A stretch of DNA of 64,000 bases from positions 3,658,001 to 3,722,000 of the forward strand of contig NZ_JAVDYG010000001.1 of NCBI RefSeq assembly GCF_031458325.1. The letters run 5' to 3'. How positions within the stretch are numbered: position 1 is the first letter of the stretch; each line of letters begins with the position of its first letter. The position numbers were made by a program, and so were the translations under genes. Of the stretch, positions 63,213 to 64,000 are shown in pieces. The notes under the pieces were generated by a model. The model searched no databases, was not told the DNA's origin, and was given only the letters and a program-made list of their open reading frames with translations. Origin of the DNA: Nocardioides marmoribigeumensis. Its GTDB lineage: Bacteria > Actinomycetota > Actinomycetes > Propionibacteriales > Nocardioidaceae.

Positions 63213-63262
63213 GTGGGCAGGATGAGTGGGCAGGATCAGGTGGGCACGATGAGGTGGGCAGG
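63209..63262 (+). repeat. Four tandem 13/14-bp units carrying start-codon and ribosome-site sequence before cdd
   Basis: Two units of ATGAGTGGGCAGG are followed by ATCAGGTGGGCACG and ATGAGGTGGGCAGG, then the ATG at 63263. Each unit joins a GG-rich ribosome site to an ATG-like triplet. Only the ATGs at 63209 and 63263 are in the cdd frame. Confidence 0.8.
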
Positions 63263-63691
63263 ATGACGGCTCCCGAGGTCGGCGTCGACTGGGACGCGCT
63301 CCGCGCCGAGGCCGTCGCCGCGTGCGCACGCGCCTACGCGCCGTACTCCGACTACCAGGTGGGTGCCGCCGCGCTCGTCGACGACGGGCGCGTGGTGGTC
63401 GGCTGCAACGTGGAGAACGCCTCCTACGGCGTCGGGCTGTGCGCCGAGTGCGGGCTCGTCTCCGCCCTGCACGCCGGCGGCGGCGGGCGGCTGACGCACT
63501 TCGTGTGCGTCAACAAGGAGGGCGAGGTGATCATGCCGTGCGGCCGCTGCCGCCAGCTGCTGTTCGAGCACGGCGGTCGCGACCTCGTGCTGATGACGGT
63601 GAGCGGGGTCCGGCCGATGAGCGAGGTGCTCCCCGACGCCTTCGGACCCGACTCCTTGGAGCAGGTGCGTGCGCCCGACGTCGACGCTTGA
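63263..63691 (+). CDS. cdd: Cytidine deaminase
   Basis: The 142-residue zinc enzyme turns cytidine or deoxycytidine into the uridine form. The zinc ligands are Cys60, Cys93 and Cys96 (CAECGLV and PCGRCRQ) with proton donor Glu62. YAPYSDYQVGAA is the typical N-terminal motif. I chose the ATG at 63263 for family length and GAGG eight bases upstream; an in-frame ATG at 63209 overlapping the permease stop would add 18 residues from the repeat. It completes a nucleoside salvage operon. Confidence 0.93.
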   Translation: MTAPEVGVDWDALRAEAVAACARAYAPYSDYQVGAAALVDDGRVVVGCNVENASYGVGLCAECGLVSALHAGGGGRLTHFVCVNKEGEVIMPCGRCRQLLFEHGGRDLVLMTVSGVRPMSEVLPDAFGPDSLEQVRAPDVDA

Positions 63692-64000
63692 CCTGCACGA
63701 CCCGGCCGTCGTCGCCGACCCCTACCCCGCGCTCGCGGAGGAGCGGTCCCGGCACGAGGTGGCCTGGCACGAGGCGAGCGGGGGATGGCTGGCGTTCTCG
63801 CACGCCGCGGTCTCGGCCGTCCAGCGCAACCGTGACCTCGGCCGGCTCTGGCGCGACCGCGAGCCCGCTGCCGAGCTGGAGCCGTTCAACCTCCTGCACC
63901 GCAACCAGATGATGGAGAACGAGCCGCCGCGGCACACCCGCCTGCGCCGCCCCGTCGCCGCGGCGTTCAACCGCGGTCACGTCGAGCGGCTGCGACCGCG
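63669..64000 (+). CDS. Cytochrome P450, N-terminal part, cut by window end
   Basis: About 110 residues are visible, starting MRPTSTLDLHDPAVVADPYP from a GTG at 63669. LAFSHAAVSAVQRNRDLG follows, and then the P450 B/C segment ENEPPRHTRLRRPVAAAFN. The heme-binding region lies beyond the window. Its start overlaps the cdd gene by 23 bases, so it may be translated with the salvage operon although P450s are not usual there. Confidence 0.8.
   Translation, partial: MRPTSTLDLHDPAVVADPYPALAEERSRHEVAWHEASGGWLAFSHAAVSAVQRNRDLGRLWRDREPAAELEPFNLLHRNQMMENEPPRHTRLRRPVAAAFNRGHVERLRP

Overview
The window is very GC-rich, uses many GTG starts, has short overlapping operons, and encodes a fused F420 synthase (fbiC), a monomeric NADP-isocitrate dehydrogenase, a methylmalonyl-CoA mutase pair and a non-classical succinate dehydrogenase. 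This points to an actinomycete of the Nocardioides type (Propionibacteriales). The genus is an inference; no marker gene is present to prove it. I see no rRNA, tRNA, CRISPR array, prophage or insertion sequence. It reads as core chromosome with a few lineage-specific insertions.

Layout. 1-2232: fbiC on the minus strand, cut by the window edge. 2301-5754: two ABC-exporter half-transporters with complementary degenerate ATP sites; the second carries a frameshift. 5791-9517: an envelope-stress-like block with a PspC/toastrack-type membrane protein diverging from a PspC-fused sensor kinase and its response regulator. 9575-12610: a fusion of an NAD(P)-binding domain to a CPBP-like membrane domain, a small membrane protein and an M15 lipoprotein. 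12656-15799: pcrA helicase and a convergent secreted M23 peptidase. 15946-21850: sdhCAB and sucCD. 21955-25814: a minus-strand insertion with kynureninase and a secreted penicillin/aculeacin acylase-like enzyme. 25965-31986: DUF6350 membrane protein, purN-purH-folD-DUF3017, with a methyltransferase inserted antisense. 32127-38879: mdh, a glycogen-debranching-like hydrolase, an SDR/SRPBCC pair and monomeric icd. 38929-49249: a large secreted alpha/beta hydrolase with a lost nucleophile, tandem GNAT, CNNM/CorC protein, trpS, LigT-like protein, small proteins, a second Ntn acylase and a decayed glycosyltransferase. 49432-54514: mutA-mutB-meaB. 54518-57969: OafA-type acyltransferase and M20 amidohydrolase. 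58089-63691: BMP-type nucleoside ABC importer with cytidine deaminase, followed by the start of a cytochrome P450.

How it works together. sdh, suc, mdh and icd supply four TCA steps from one neighbourhood, and mutAB-meaB feeds propionyl-derived carbon into the succinyl-CoA node. The purN-purH-folD run makes IMP with one-carbon units, and the BMP/cdd operon salvages nucleosides. A recurrent promoter signature, TANNNT placed 6 to 7 bases before an ATG or GTG, appears at many gene starts and suggests widespread leaderless transcription. Functions are from motif reading only; no database search was run.
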